Positions 51,037 to 60,329 of a DNA stretch of 64,000 nt are shown one piece after another. Source of the stretch: G965203045 sp965203045 (GTDB lineage Bacteria > Pseudomonadota > Gammaproteobacteria > PS1 > Pseudothioglobaceae). The notes beneath the pieces were generated by a model. The model searched no databases and was not told where the DNA came from. It saw only the letters and a program-made list of their open reading frames with translations. Both the position numbers and the translations under genes were made by a program. The stretch is taken from NCBI GenBank assembly GCA_965203045.1, contig OZ241850.1, forward strand, positions 1,557,303 through 1,621,302, read 5' to 3'. The number at the start of each line of letters is the position of its first letter. Position 1 is the stretch's first letter.

Positions 51037-52462
51037 CTAGGCTAGTCTTTCCAGTTGAGACTAAATTTAGGGCGTTATCTTTTAAAGTTTTTTGGGTCTT
51101 GGTGTGAGATTTTAATAGTTCTGACTCTGATGCTTGAGAATGAATTAACTCTTTGAGTTTTCTATCAATTTTTACTAATTCGTAAATACCAATGCGACCA
51201 CTATAACCACTATGCCCACAGGCTTTACAACCGGCAGCTTGATAAACTTTTATTTTTGCTCTATCTGCAAAATGCGTCTGCCATTGTTCTGAAGTAAATA
51301 CTTGTTCTTTTTTGCACTTATCGCACAGTAGCCGCAATAATCTTTGGGCTAATACCCCAGCAATGCTAGATGCCAATAAAAAAGACTCAACTCCCATATC
51401 CCGCAGACGGCTAATAGCACCAATAGCAGTATTGGTATGTAGAGTTGAAAACACCAAATGCCCAGTTAAGCTAGCTTGAATGGCAATCTGTGCAGTCTCA
51501 ATATCACGAATCTCACCCACCATAATCACATCTGGGTCTTGACGCAACATTGCTCTAATACTTTTAGCAAAAGTCATTCCAGTTTTAGCATTAACCGCAG
51601 TTTGATTTATACCATCAATATCGTATTCAATTGGGTCTTCTACTGTCATTAAATTACGTCTAAAATCATTTAACTCACTAAGGGCGGCATAAAGCGTAGT
51701 GGTCTTGCCAGAACCAGTCGGACCAGTCACCAAAATAATGCCCTGAGTCTGATGAATTAAATAATGCAAATCATCGTAAATATTTTTAGGCATCCCCAGA
51801 TTAGACAAATTAAGCCTAACTATTTGTTTTTCCAGTAATCTAAGCACAATTTTTTCTGATTGAGCAGTGGGAATAGAAGATACGCGAATATCAATGGTCT
51901 TGTCATGTAATTTAGTGCCAATACGACCATCTTGAGGTAAACGTTTCTCAGCAATATCTAGTTTTGCCATCACTTTAATGCGCGCAATAATGCGACTAGC
52001 AAGAGCATAATTTGGTTGTAGAATTTCTCTAAGGACACCATCAACGCGAAAACGAATGCGCATTCTGTTCTCATAAACTTCAATATGAATATCTGAAGCC
52101 CCTTCACGCACCGCTTGGGCGATAAGCACATTAATTAATCTAGTGATTGGGGCATCATCACTGCTGGCAAGTAAGTCTTGAGTGTTTTGTAAAGACTGGG
52201 CAACACTTTCTAAATTATCTTCTTCTAAATTTTCAAAAGCAATTTGGGCTACCGCATCAGAATCATCATATAATTGCTGCAACATTTCTTCTAAAGTGGA
52301 AGAATTGACAATTTTAATCGCTAGCGGTTTTAGTTGATAGCGGCTAATTTCATTGAGTAAAGTAAGCTCAGGAATAGCCAAACAATACAAATAATAAGAG
52401 TTTTCTTGATAAACTAAAATTAAATTATTTTGTTGACAAAAAGTAAGCGGCAATTTAGTCAT
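51011..52462 (-). CDS. gspE: Type II secretion ATPase GspE
   Basis: The cytoplasmic motor of the secretion system. The 483 residues have an N-terminal GspL-binding region, then the ATPase core: Walker A TGPTGSGKTT near 246-255, the Asp box VEDPIEYDIDGINQ, Walker B ALLRQDPDVIMVGEIRD-like, and the His box GHLVFSTLHTN. The four-cysteine zinc site is in CDKCKKEQ and CKACGHSG (about 397-438). It lies three bases after gspD. GspE needs the membrane protein GspF, which is not in the window. Confidence 0.96.
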   Translation of the reverse strand: MTKLPLTFCQQNNLILVYQENSYYLYCLAIPELTLLNEISRYQLKPLAIKIVNSSTLEEMLQQLYDDSDAVAQIAFENLEEDNLESVAQSLQNTQDLLASSDDAPITRLINVLIAQAVREGASDIHIEVYENRMRIRFRVDGVLREILQPNYALASRIIARIKVMAKLDIAEKRLPQDGRIGTKLHDKTIDIRVSSIPTAQSEKIVLRLLEKQIVRLNLSNLGMPKNIYDDLHYLIHQTQGIILVTGPTGSGKTTTLYAALSELNDFRRNLMTVEDPIEYDIDGINQTAVNAKTGMTFAKSIRAMLRQDPDVIMVGEIRDIETAQIAIQASLTGHLVFSTLHTNTAIGAISRLRDMGVESFLLASSIAGVLAQRLLRLLCDKCKKEQVFTSEQWQTHFADRAKIKVYQAAGCKACGHSGYSGRIGIYELVKIDRKLKELIHSQASESELLKSHTKTQKTLKDNALNLVSTGKTSLDEVYRVLG

Positions 52463-52465
52463 AAT

Positions 52466-54502
52466 TTAGTCCTCATACCCATCATCACCAAACTCATCTG
52501 CCTCGCTATTTACCAAACCAACACTATTGCCATTCAAATTGGCAACTGTGGTGTTTGTTTTATTAGGAGTATTTTTTGCTGGGATTTTTGTTAACGCTGA
52601 TACTGAGGCTTTAACTGATTTTGTTGCTGGTACTTGAACTTTAGGTATATTATTTTGCATTGATTCTTCTTCTGGAAGCACAATAAAATTATCTTTATCA
52701 ATTAACTCTAAAGGCGGACGACTATTGATTTTCTCATAAAGAGCTGAATATTTTTCTGATGATATTTCATGGCTGTCTCTAAAGTTTCTAATAATATTGG
52801 TTTTAATAAAGACCATAAGCGTGCGTTTTTCAGCGCTATTACGTCTGCTTTTAAATAAACCGCCAATAAAAGGAATATCGCCTAAACCGCTAACTTTTTC
52901 AGTATTGTTTTCAGTTTGCTGTGTAGTTAAACCGCCAAGTACTAATATTTCTTTATCACTAATAATAACTGAGGTATCAATTTTACGTTCATTAAAAAAC
53001 GATGCTCCAATTACACCACCAGATGAGGTCTGTACATTTTCTACCTTTTGTTCAATATCAAGTTGCATAGCATCGCCTCTATTGATTTGTGGTGTTACTT
53101 TAAGCGTAAGTCCCACTTGTTTACGTTCATAGCTGGTAAAAGGATTGCCATCATCACGTAAAGTTTGCCCAGTTAGCACCGGAACTTCTTGTCCAACAAA
53201 CAATTCAGCTTCTTCATTATCCAAAGTAACTACCGATGGTGTGGACAAAATATTAGTATCTGCATTAGCTCGCAAAGCCTTTAATAATGCTCCCCAACCA
53301 CTATTGCCAGAAAAATTACCAATCGCTAAACTACTGCCAGAACCTAAGGCGCCAGGATTTAGATTACCATCACCCGCGCCTAATAAATTAATAAGACTGC
53401 CAGCTCCACTAAAATCAATCAAACCAACTGCCGCCCCAGTATTAGCCGCCCAACGCACACCTAATTCGGCAAGATTGTTATCAGAAACCTCCACAATAAT
53501 TGCTTGGACTAAAACTTGGGCTTTACGAATATCTAGCTGAACAATAGCATTTTTAATCTTTTGCATGGTCTTGCCGGGAGCAAAAACTAACAAGCTATTG
53601 GTATTTTCATCAGCGGTAATACTAATTTTTGTCCCTTTTTTATCTTTTTCAGTCTTGCCGATTAAATCTTTAAGCACTCCAACTAAATCCTTTGCTTTGG
53701 CGTAATTAAGGTATATAACTTGGGTATCACCTTTATTCTTTTTAGCGTTATCTAGCTGTCGAATATAGCTGATAGCTCGCTTTCTATCAGAAATAGTACC
53801 ACCCGATATTATAATTTGATTACTACTTTTATCTTCAATAATTAATAATCCATTGGTTTTAGCAATAGCTTTTTTCTCTAACTTATTGACTATAGCGACA
53901 ATTTCAGCTGCAGTTGAATGTTTTAATGGTTCAATATGTAATGCACGTTCAATACGACCCTCTAGGGAATCAATAATATCTTTAACCTTGTTAATAACCC
54001 CAACTGGGGCTAGTATTAATAGAGAATTACTATCACCATGGGCAATTATTTGTCCAAAACTTGGAATTAGCGGCCTAATAATGCCTGCCATTTGCTCTGC
54101 CTTAGATTTTTCCAGAGGTATTACCACACTTATCACATCATCAATACCTTTGCCGTTATTAATTTTTTTACTAAGTTTGAGCTCGCTTTGTTTAATATCA
54201 TTTGAAGGCAGAATCTTAACTAAATTATCTGATTCTATCGCTCCATAACCATAAATACGCAAAATAGATAAAAACATACTATAAGCATCTTCTGGATTAA
54301 CCGCAGACTCAGCAATTAAAGTAATTTTTTGCTTACGGACTCGTGGGTCAATTAAAAAATTCTTCTCAGTTTCTTTAGCGATTACCTCAATAATTGTATG
54401 CAAATCAGCATTTTGAAAATTAAGTATGACTGATTTTTCTTCGGCTATTGCGATACTACTAATTAGTAATAACAATATTGGGCTAATTATTTTTTTCATC
54501 AT
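52466..54502 (-). CDS. gspD: Type II secretion secretin GspD
   Basis: The outer-membrane channel of the type II system. Of 678 residues, a signal peptide (about 1-21) precedes the N0 domain (LNFQNADLHTIIEVIAKETEKNFLIDPRV). Three N1-N3 modules follow (about 120-330), one with the VIYLNYAKAKDLVGVLKDL repeat, then the secretin barrel (about 340-600) containing VGQEVPVLTGQ and VPFIGGLFK-like gates. A Thr/Asn-rich acidic tail ends it. It overlaps gspC by four bases. Confidence 0.96.
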   Translation of the reverse strand: MMKKIISPILLLLISSIAIAEEKSVILNFQNADLHTIIEVIAKETEKNFLIDPRVRKQKITLIAESAVNPEDAYSMFLSILRIYGYGAIESDNLVKILPSNDIKQSELKLSKKINNGKGIDDVISVVIPLEKSKAEQMAGIIRPLIPSFGQIIAHGDSNSLLILAPVGVINKVKDIIDSLEGRIERALHIEPLKHSTAAEIVAIVNKLEKKAIAKTNGLLIIEDKSSNQIIISGGTISDRKRAISYIRQLDNAKKNKGDTQVIYLNYAKAKDLVGVLKDLIGKTEKDKKGTKISITADENTNSLLVFAPGKTMQKIKNAIVQLDIRKAQVLVQAIIVEVSDNNLAELGVRWAANTGAAVGLIDFSGAGSLINLLGAGDGNLNPGALGSGSSLAIGNFSGNSGWGALLKALRANADTNILSTPSVVTLDNEEAELFVGQEVPVLTGQTLRDDGNPFTSYERKQVGLTLKVTPQINRGDAMQLDIEQKVENVQTSSGGVIGASFFNERKIDTSVIISDKEILVLGGLTTQQTENNTEKVSGLGDIPFIGGLFKSRRNSAEKRTLMVFIKTNIIRNFRDSHEISSEKYSALYEKINSRPPLELIDKDNFIVLPEEESMQNNIPKVQVPATKSVKASVSALTKIPAKNTPNKTNTTVANLNGNSVGLVNSEADEFGDDGYED

Positions 54503-55332
54503 AAATTTAATACCAAAGTTTTGTCATTTTTTTTACGATAAAACCCAATACTTATATCACTATTATCAACTACCGTATTAAGTGCTGCTTGCATAGTTGA
54601 CAAGCTAAGACGTTGGCCATTAATAGAATGGACAACATCACCGGGCTCTAATTTTAATTTATAAAATAAATTCCTTTCTCTACCGGGCCTAATCTCGAAG
54701 CCTATTAATTCACCAGACTTATAACTAGGTTTAACATTTAAAATTTGAGATAGCTTCCACGGATTATTTTTCAAATCTTTTCTAATTTTGTTAAGACGAC
54801 TTTTCTCTCTAGAATTTAAGTTAGGAACAATATCATTAGCACTAGCGCTGGCTTTTTCATCAATAACTAAATCTTTATTGTTTTTTCTTAAATACAACGC
54901 TTCTAATTGTCCAGAGCGGTCAAGTACAACAAAATTGATATTAATTTCTACTAGCTTAGCCAAACTGGAAATTCTATCGTTTAGATAAAAGATTTTGTCC
55001 ACACCGCTGATTTTAATGATAGCATAACTTTTTTGCAGTTGTTGATTATTAAGCCATACTCCTTTTAATTCTAAATTTAATTTACTTTTAACAATTTTCT
55101 TTTCTACAACTGCTTTTTGCCTTAATTGCTTCTTGCCAAATAATGCTTTAGCCTCTGGCATCTTATCTTGTGTTATAGGTTTGGCGGTAATAATTTGGTC
55201 CACTTGATTATTGTCTAACTGTGGTAGCATAATTAACCAAAAAAAATCCACCAAAATATAGGCGAGCAAGACCAACAAGCCTAAATTTAAACTTGTAACT
55301 AATTTAGTATTTTTAGCAAAATCTAAAGTCAT
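54499..55332 (-). CDS. gspC: Type II secretion protein GspC
   Basis: An inner-membrane protein that contacts GspD and contributes to substrate recognition. Of 277 residues, one N-terminal helix (about 17-37) is followed by a homology region domain (about 80-155, with LKGVWLNNQQLQKSYAII). The C-terminal PDZ domain (about 205-277) includes GFEIRPGRERNLFYKLKLEPGDVV and SINGQ. It starts the gsp gene block and overlaps the yyaL-like gene upstream by four bases. Confidence 0.92.
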   Translation of the reverse strand: MTLDFAKNTKLVTSLNLGLLVLLAYILVDFFWLIMLPQLDNNQVDQIITAKPITQDKMPEAKALFGKKQLRQKAVVEKKIVKSKLNLELKGVWLNNQQLQKSYAIIKISGVDKIFYLNDRISSLAKLVEININFVVLDRSGQLEALYLRKNNKDLVIDEKASASANDIVPNLNSREKSRLNKIRKDLKNNPWKLSQILNVKPSYKSGELIGFEIRPGRERNLFYKLKLEPGDVVHSINGQRLSLSTMQAALNTVVDNSDISIGFYRKKNDKTLVLNL

Positions 55333-57611
55333 ATCAAAAATAATTTAGTCGGTGCTAAACAAAGTTTATCATTACATGCTTGCAGCATTAGGGCTATGAC
55401 TGGTAATGTTTGGGCGTTCTGCGTTGCTTTAACTGAAAAATTAATATCAACATTACCAGTATAAACTGATAATTCTTCCTTAGAAAAACCTAAAACCTGC
55501 CTATCAGCCTTAGGATAATCAATAGTGTTTAGCTGCCAATATTTGTTAGCAGGTAATATTTTAGTCGCAATTAGGTCTTTTTGTAAAGGTTTGGCACTAT
55601 TAATGTGATAATTTTTAGCTAATTTGATACTAAGGCGGTAATTAATAGTGGTGGTAGTGCTACTAATTTTGTGTAAATAGGCAAGCAAATTACCACCATA
55701 AGCCCATTGCTTAGCACTTCTACTACCTAATAATTGCTCATTTAAGCCAACCATCATAGTTGGAAGGTAAAAATGAGCGCTCTCATTTTTAATCTGGCTA
55801 GAAAATGCGCTAACTAATTGCTCTGCAAATAACTCATATTTACTATCTTCTAAACGTTGAGAAAGCCTAATTAATTGACCAAACATTACCGCATTAGCAT
55901 TTAGAATTGCGCCGTCTTGCGCATTTTTAGTTTTAATATATAAGTATTTGGCTTGATGATTAAAAAATCCAAATTGCTCTTGGTCCCAAAATAAATCAAG
56001 CGCTGTATCCATTAATTTTTTAGCGTGTTCTAAATAAGGTTTTTGTTCAAAATAATCATATAATGCAATAGCTAGCTGGGTCAAAAACGCATAATCTTCT
56101 AACAAAGCATCAGTATTGTATTGTTTATCAAGTAAAACACGTTGCCACTTGCCTTGTTGTTCAAAACTGAGTAAAAACTCAAAATTTTGCTTAGCGGTCT
56201 CTATATAATCATCTCGCTTGAGTATTTGCCCTGCGATTAAAAAAGTTTTAGCCATAAGCGCATTCCAAGATAATAAAATTTTATTATCAAGCAAAGGTTT
56301 CTCTCTCTTTTCTCTTACAGCATATAACTTGGTGTTAATACCATCAGCTATCTGGTAATCATTAGGCTTAAGTGTTTGTTGATAGCGAATAACATGACGG
56401 TCTTCAAAAATAGTATTAGCGCTTAGGTCAAGTAATTGTTCTGCATCTTTATAATTTTTAGCGCCTAATACTTGCTTAATTTCAGATAGGTCCCAAATAA
56501 AAAATGTGCCCTCTTCTCCCATACTATCAGCATCGGTTGCGCTATAAAAACCACTATTTTTAGCTTGCATTTCCCTTAGGACATAATCCAGAGTGCGTTG
56601 AGTTATGCGACGATATAATGGATTATTAGTTATCTTATAGGCTTTAGCATACACAAGGGCTAGTTGGGCTTGGTTGTAGAGCATTTTTTCAAAATGGGGC
56701 ACTAGCCAAGAATTATCGGTAGCATAACGCGCAAAACCACCAGCAACCACATCATAAAATCCGCCTTGTGCCATTGCATCAAGGCTAATATTTAAAGCCT
56801 TTAAAATTTTACTATCTTGCTGATACAAATACTGATTAAGCAATAATAATAGCCTTGGTTCTTGAGGAAATTTTGGCGCTTGTCCCAACCCGCCTTCTAA
56901 GTAATCAACATCATCTAGGATTTTGCCAACCGCTGCTTCAACAAGGCTTTTATCTAATATTTGTTGTTGTGCTCGGCTTTGTTGTATTTTGGTTAAATAT
57001 TGTTGCAATTGGTCAGCTTGGGCTAATAATTGATGTTTATTATTTTGCCAGTGGTGTTTAATTTGTTTAAGTAATGATAATAACTGTGTTTTAGTAAAAT
57101 AAGTTCCGCCAAAAAATGCTCTGCCATCTGGGGTCAATATTACATTTAGGGGCCAGCCGCCACGCCCATCATTTAATATTTGCACTGCTGACATAAATAC
57201 CTCATCCACATCAGGGCGCACTTCCCTATCTACCTTAATGCTAATAAAATCTGCATTTAATGCTGCTGCTACTTCTTCATCATCAAAGCTCTCCTCCTCC
57301 ATTACATGGCACCAATGACAAGTGGCATAACCGATAGAGAGAAAAATAAGTTTTTGTTGACCAAATGCTTTTTTTAGAGTTGTAGATGCCCAGCTGTGCC
57401 ATGATACTGGGTTGTGGGCATGTTGTAATAAGTAGGGCGAGGTTTCAAGTATTAAAGCATTGGTGTATTTTGCCTTGCCTTGTGGGCCAAAATGGCTAGT
57501 TCTAGGCTTATAATCAGCCCCTTTGTCTAAATAGGCTTTGTTAAATTGGGCTTGGTTGGCGCTGGTGTTTATCATAATAAGGTTTAAGAAAATAATTAAT
57601 ACTTTATACAT
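55329..57611 (-). CDS. Exported YyaL/DUF255 thioredoxin-domain protein
   Basis: A 760-residue protein of the YyaL/spermatogenesis-associated-20 family. A signal peptide (about 1-18) is followed by the family start LILETSPYLLQHAHNPVSWHSW. The thioredoxin-like active site TCHWCHVMEEESF lies near 96-108, with DREVRPDVD, GGWPLNV and GGTYF. A long (alpha/alpha)6-type region follows. The last 80 residues form a small beta domain ending ACNDKLCLAP, reminiscent of a DsbD N-terminal-like domain. Many YyaL proteins are cytoplasmic, so export is notable. It overlaps ruvA by eight bases and gspC by four, inside the secretion run. Confidence 0.87.
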   Translation of the reverse strand: MYKVLIIFLNLIMINTSANQAQFNKAYLDKGADYKPRTSHFGPQGKAKYTNALILETSPYLLQHAHNPVSWHSWASTTLKKAFGQQKLIFLSIGYATCHWCHVMEEESFDDEEVAAALNADFISIKVDREVRPDVDEVFMSAVQILNDGRGGWPLNVILTPDGRAFFGGTYFTKTQLLSLLKQIKHHWQNNKHQLLAQADQLQQYLTKIQQSRAQQQILDKSLVEAAVGKILDDVDYLEGGLGQAPKFPQEPRLLLLLNQYLYQQDSKILKALNISLDAMAQGGFYDVVAGGFARYATDNSWLVPHFEKMLYNQAQLALVYAKAYKITNNPLYRRITQRTLDYVLREMQAKNSGFYSATDADSMGEEGTFFIWDLSEIKQVLGAKNYKDAEQLLDLSANTIFEDRHVIRYQQTLKPNDYQIADGINTKLYAVREKREKPLLDNKILLSWNALMAKTFLIAGQILKRDDYIETAKQNFEFLLSFEQQGKWQRVLLDKQYNTDALLEDYAFLTQLAIALYDYFEQKPYLEHAKKLMDTALDLFWDQEQFGFFNHQAKYLYIKTKNAQDGAILNANAVMFGQLIRLSQRLEDSKYELFAEQLVSAFSSQIKNESAHFYLPTMMVGLNEQLLGSRSAKQWAYGGNLLAYLHKISSTTTTINYRLSIKLAKNYHINSAKPLQKDLIATKILPANKYWQLNTIDYPKADRQVLGFSKEELSVYTGNVDINFSVKATQNAQTLPVIALMLQACNDKLCLAPTKLFLI

Positions 57612-58185
57612 TTTTAAGTGCTGCTTTAATCATTGCTTCGGTAGATAAATTCATATCTACTTTTGCTAACATAACTTTTGCTTCTTTTACTTTAAATCCA
57701 AGTGAGGTGAGTGCTCCAAGGGCAGCATTAAAATTACTGCTATCAAAACTAGTTGTAATAATTGTGCTTGTTTGTTGGACTAAATTTAGTTTAGGCAGGC
57801 GGTCTTTAAGTTCAACTATAATTTTTTGCGCTGTTTTTTTGCCAATACCTGGAGTTTGTTGCAGGTAGGCAAAATCATCACCAGCAATACAATTAAAAAT
57901 ATCATCAATACTAAGAGTAGATAAAATAGCTAATGCCACCTTAGCCCCAACACCACTGACTTTTAATAGTTCGTTAAAAACCAATTTTTCATCATTAGTG
58001 CTAAAACCATACAAAATATGAGCATCATCTCTTACAACAAGCTGAGTAAATAAGGTGTATTGGTCTTTTTTTAGATGATAAAAAGTAGGCAATGGGCAGA
58101 AAACCTCATAACCAACACCACCTACTAATAATAATAACACTGGCGGATTACACTCAGCAACCTTGCCAGTTAATTGCCCAATCAT
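57604..58185 (-). CDS. ruvA: Holliday junction branch migration protein RuvA
   Basis: Binds four-way DNA junctions and loads RuvB helicase. The 193 residues have the OB domain (MIGQLTGKVAECNPPVLLLLVGGVGYEVFCPLPTF region), two helix-hairpin-helix motifs (LLKVSGVGAKVALAIL and LQQTPGIGKKTAQKIIVEL), and a C-terminal domain with ALTSLGFKVKEA. A TTG two codons upstream is open, but the ATG at 58185 gives the canonical MIG start and overlaps leuD by four bases. Neither ruvC nor ruvB is adjacent. Confidence 0.95.
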   Translation of the reverse strand: MIGQLTGKVAECNPPVLLLLVGGVGYEVFCPLPTFYHLKKDQYTLFTQLVVRDDAHILYGFSTNDEKLVFNELLKVSGVGAKVALAILSTLSIDDIFNCIAGDDFAYLQQTPGIGKKTAQKIIVELKDRLPKLNLVQQTSTIITTSFDSSNFNAALGALTSLGFKVKEAKVMLAKVDMNLSTEAMIKAALKNV

Positions 58186-58796
58186 AGCCAAGAATAGGTC
58201 TTATAATACCCTTTTTCAAAAGCCTTTATTTTATCAGTATATTGCAAAGTAATGCCAATATCATCCAATCCTTCTAATAATTGGTGTTTTTGTTGTTTAT
58301 CTATTTCAAAGCGATAAATTTTTCTTTTTACTACTACGGTTTGCTTCACTAAATCTACTGTTAATACTTGGTCAGTATTAAATAATTCATCAACTTCACC
58401 ACTAGTTAGCACAATCGGTAATAAGCCATTTTTAAAACAATTATTGTAAAAAATATCAGCAAAACTTGGGGCAATAATTACCCTAAACCCATAATCAACA
58501 AGCGCCCACTGCGCATGCTCACGGCTTGAACCACATCCAAAATTAGCGCGCGTAAGTAAAATGCTTGAGTCTTTATACTTACTATCATTGAGCACAAAAT
58601 CACTATTTTTAGCCCGCTTGTTATTGTCCACACCAATTTGCCCCTCATCTAGGTAGCGCCACTGGTCAAATAAGTTAGGCCCAAAACCAGTGCGTTTAAT
58701 AGACTTTAAAAATTGTTTGGGGATAATTGCATCGGTATCAACATTTGTTCTGTTAAGAGGTGTGGCAATAGAGCTAATGGTTTTGAATTTTTGCAT
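58182..58796 (-). CDS. leuD: 3-isopropylmalate dehydratase small subunit
   Basis: The swivel subunit of isopropylmalate isomerase in leucine synthesis. Its 204 residues contain the family pattern TPLNRTNVDTDAIIPKQFLK near 13-32, FGCGSSREHAQWAL near 87-100, and DIFYNNCFKNGLLPI. It requires LeuC, which in most genomes is directly upstream. Here leuC is about 2.9 kb away, separated by an accessory module. It overlaps ruvA by four bases and is followed by the secretion run. Confidence 0.96.
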   Translation of the reverse strand: MQKFKTISSIATPLNRTNVDTDAIIPKQFLKSIKRTGFGPNLFDQWRYLDEGQIGVDNNKRAKNSDFVLNDSKYKDSSILLTRANFGCGSSREHAQWALVDYGFRVIIAPSFADIFYNNCFKNGLLPIVLTSGEVDELFNTDQVLTVDLVKQTVVVKRKIYRFEIDKQQKHQLLEGLDDIGITLQYTDKIKAFEKGYYKTYSWL

Positions 58797-58839
58797 ATTA
58801 TTTTATTTTTAATCTAATGTTTGGCGTTTTGAGGTTAAT

Positions 58840-60153
58840 TCAATGCTTCTGTTTAGTAATTGTTACGTCAAAGTACTTCTTATTCGTGGGCTTTACAATA
58901 TTTACAAGTTTTTTTAATATTGTATTATCGGTATCCTTTTCTTTATATTTGGATACAGGATGTTGATGTAATTGGTCTAGCATTTTCTTTATATAATCTT
59001 GATAACTAGTATCTTTTTCATCATCACTTTTTAATTGCTCTGAAAAGCCAATAATAGATTGAGCTAGCACTGTTTTATAAGCATAATCTTCAGCAATGTT
59101 TCTAGATTTAGTATATTGACCTGCGCAAAACCAAGCCCCTGCCAACGGTAAGGCAATAATAGATAATCTTGCTAATGTAGCGCTAAAGTCTGTTGCATTT
59201 GTATCAATAAATTTCACTGTTAAAATTATGCCCAATACAACAAAGGCAATGGCAGAAAAAATCCACAAAAATCTAATAACTTTTGGCCCCAAACGACGTC
59301 CATCACCTTCTATTTTTTTTAGCCTTGCTTGAAAAGCTGCACTTATTCCTTGTGCTTGCCCATAATTTAACGCTGCTTTTGCTTTTTCAATAAGTTCTTC
59401 TACTGTTTTTGATAATTGCTTTTGTTCTTGTTTAAATGTATTTAATTTTTTGGTGTATTCTTCTGTTTCTGTCTTTTGACCTTCTAACTGTAGTTCTCGT
59501 TCATTAATGTTATTAACAAAATTATTAACAGTATCACTATGTTGCATGACATTTTTTTTGGTGTTTCCAATCTGTTGGGCATTACGTTCACTGTCTTTTA
59601 ATTGATACTGAGCATTAACTATGTTCTTTTCTAATTGCGGCAACTTATCTTCTAATTTTTGTTTTTTTACCGTTAAATCTTCTAACATTCTGTGTAATTG
59701 CTCATTATTAGCAATTGCTTGTTTCAAATGTTCAATTAATAATTGCCTTTTATCAGTTAATTCCAATAATTCTTCTTCAAAATTTAATGATTTCTCTTTA
59801 GCATAATAAATATGAAATGGACGCACTGCTGTTTTTAGTAATTCCAAATATTTAACAAAACCAGACGGGTCTGATAATGACAAATTAACAATAGATAACA
59901 AATCCTTTCTAATGTCACCTCTATCAGCATAACCTGATATTTTTAAAAATTTCTTTGGATTTTCAATAAAGACATCAACATCAGTCAATAATTCATCTAA
60001 ATTATTTAATAAGCCTTTGTAAGTATATTGACCTTCAGCACCAAATTTTTGACCATCAAACTTCCTAATATCAGCATCTTTTATTTGTTTTATTTGCTGC
60101 TTAAGCCTATTTGTATGGTCTTTAATTTCATTAATACTATTTATGTTACTCAT
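58840..60153 (-). CDS. Coiled-coil protein with two transmembrane helices, accessory module
   Basis: A 437-residue protein that I cannot assign to a named family. Residues 1-115 are a helical, partly globular N-terminus, and about 117-258 form a long coiled coil rich in Lys/Glu/Gln heptads. A short linker with GQAQGISAAFQARL follows. Two transmembrane helices (about 293-314 and 328-346) form a hairpin, and the cytoplasmic C-terminus begins with a helix containing RNIAEDYAYKTVLAQSIIGF. A soluble coiled coil attached to a membrane hairpin is typical of sensor-effector proteins in defence loci, but this is an analogy. It is the last gene of the block that separates leuC from leuD. Confidence 0.75.
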   Translation of the reverse strand: MSNINSINEIKDHTNRLKQQIKQIKDADIRKFDGQKFGAEGQYTYKGLLNNLDELLTDVDVFIENPKKFLKISGYADRGDIRKDLLSIVNLSLSDPSGFVKYLELLKTAVRPFHIYYAKEKSLNFEEELLELTDKRQLLIEHLKQAIANNEQLHRMLEDLTVKKQKLEDKLPQLEKNIVNAQYQLKDSERNAQQIGNTKKNVMQHSDTVNNFVNNINERELQLEGQKTETEEYTKKLNTFKQEQKQLSKTVEELIEKAKAALNYGQAQGISAAFQARLKKIEGDGRRLGPKVIRFLWIFSAIAFVVLGIILTVKFIDTNATDFSATLARLSIIALPLAGAWFCAGQYTKSRNIAEDYAYKTVLAQSIIGFSEQLKSDDEKDTSYQDYIKKMLDQLHQHPVSKYKEKDTDNTILKKLVNIVKPTNKKYFDVTITKQKH

Positions 60154-60189
60154 TTTTTATCTCCTAAAATCATACTTTCCATCTGTTGT

Positions 60190-60327
60190 TCAGGCAGACA
60201 AGACAAAAGTATTGCGCATTATAAATTTTATCTTTAAATTCTCTTTAGCTAGATTTTTAAGTTTAGTATTTACTTCAAGGTTATTAAGTAATGTTTCAAT
60301 TGCTTTATTTAATTTTTGTTGTTTCAT
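60190..60327 (-). CDS. Small 45-codon ORF in the accessory module
   Basis: The ATG at 60327 lies two bases after the stop of the methyltransferase gene, and the frame runs 45 codons to a TGA at 60190-60192. The predicted peptide starts MKQQKLNKAIETLLNNLE, is helical, basic and Asn/Lys-rich, and fits the charged style of its neighbours. The tight coupling argues for translation. It could instead be a chance frame in AT-rich sequence. It fills most of the 176-base gap before the coiled-coil gene. Confidence 0.45.
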   Translation of the reverse strand: MKQQKLNKAIETLLNNLEVNTKLKNLAKENLKIKFIMRNTFVLSA

Positions 60328-60329
60328 AA

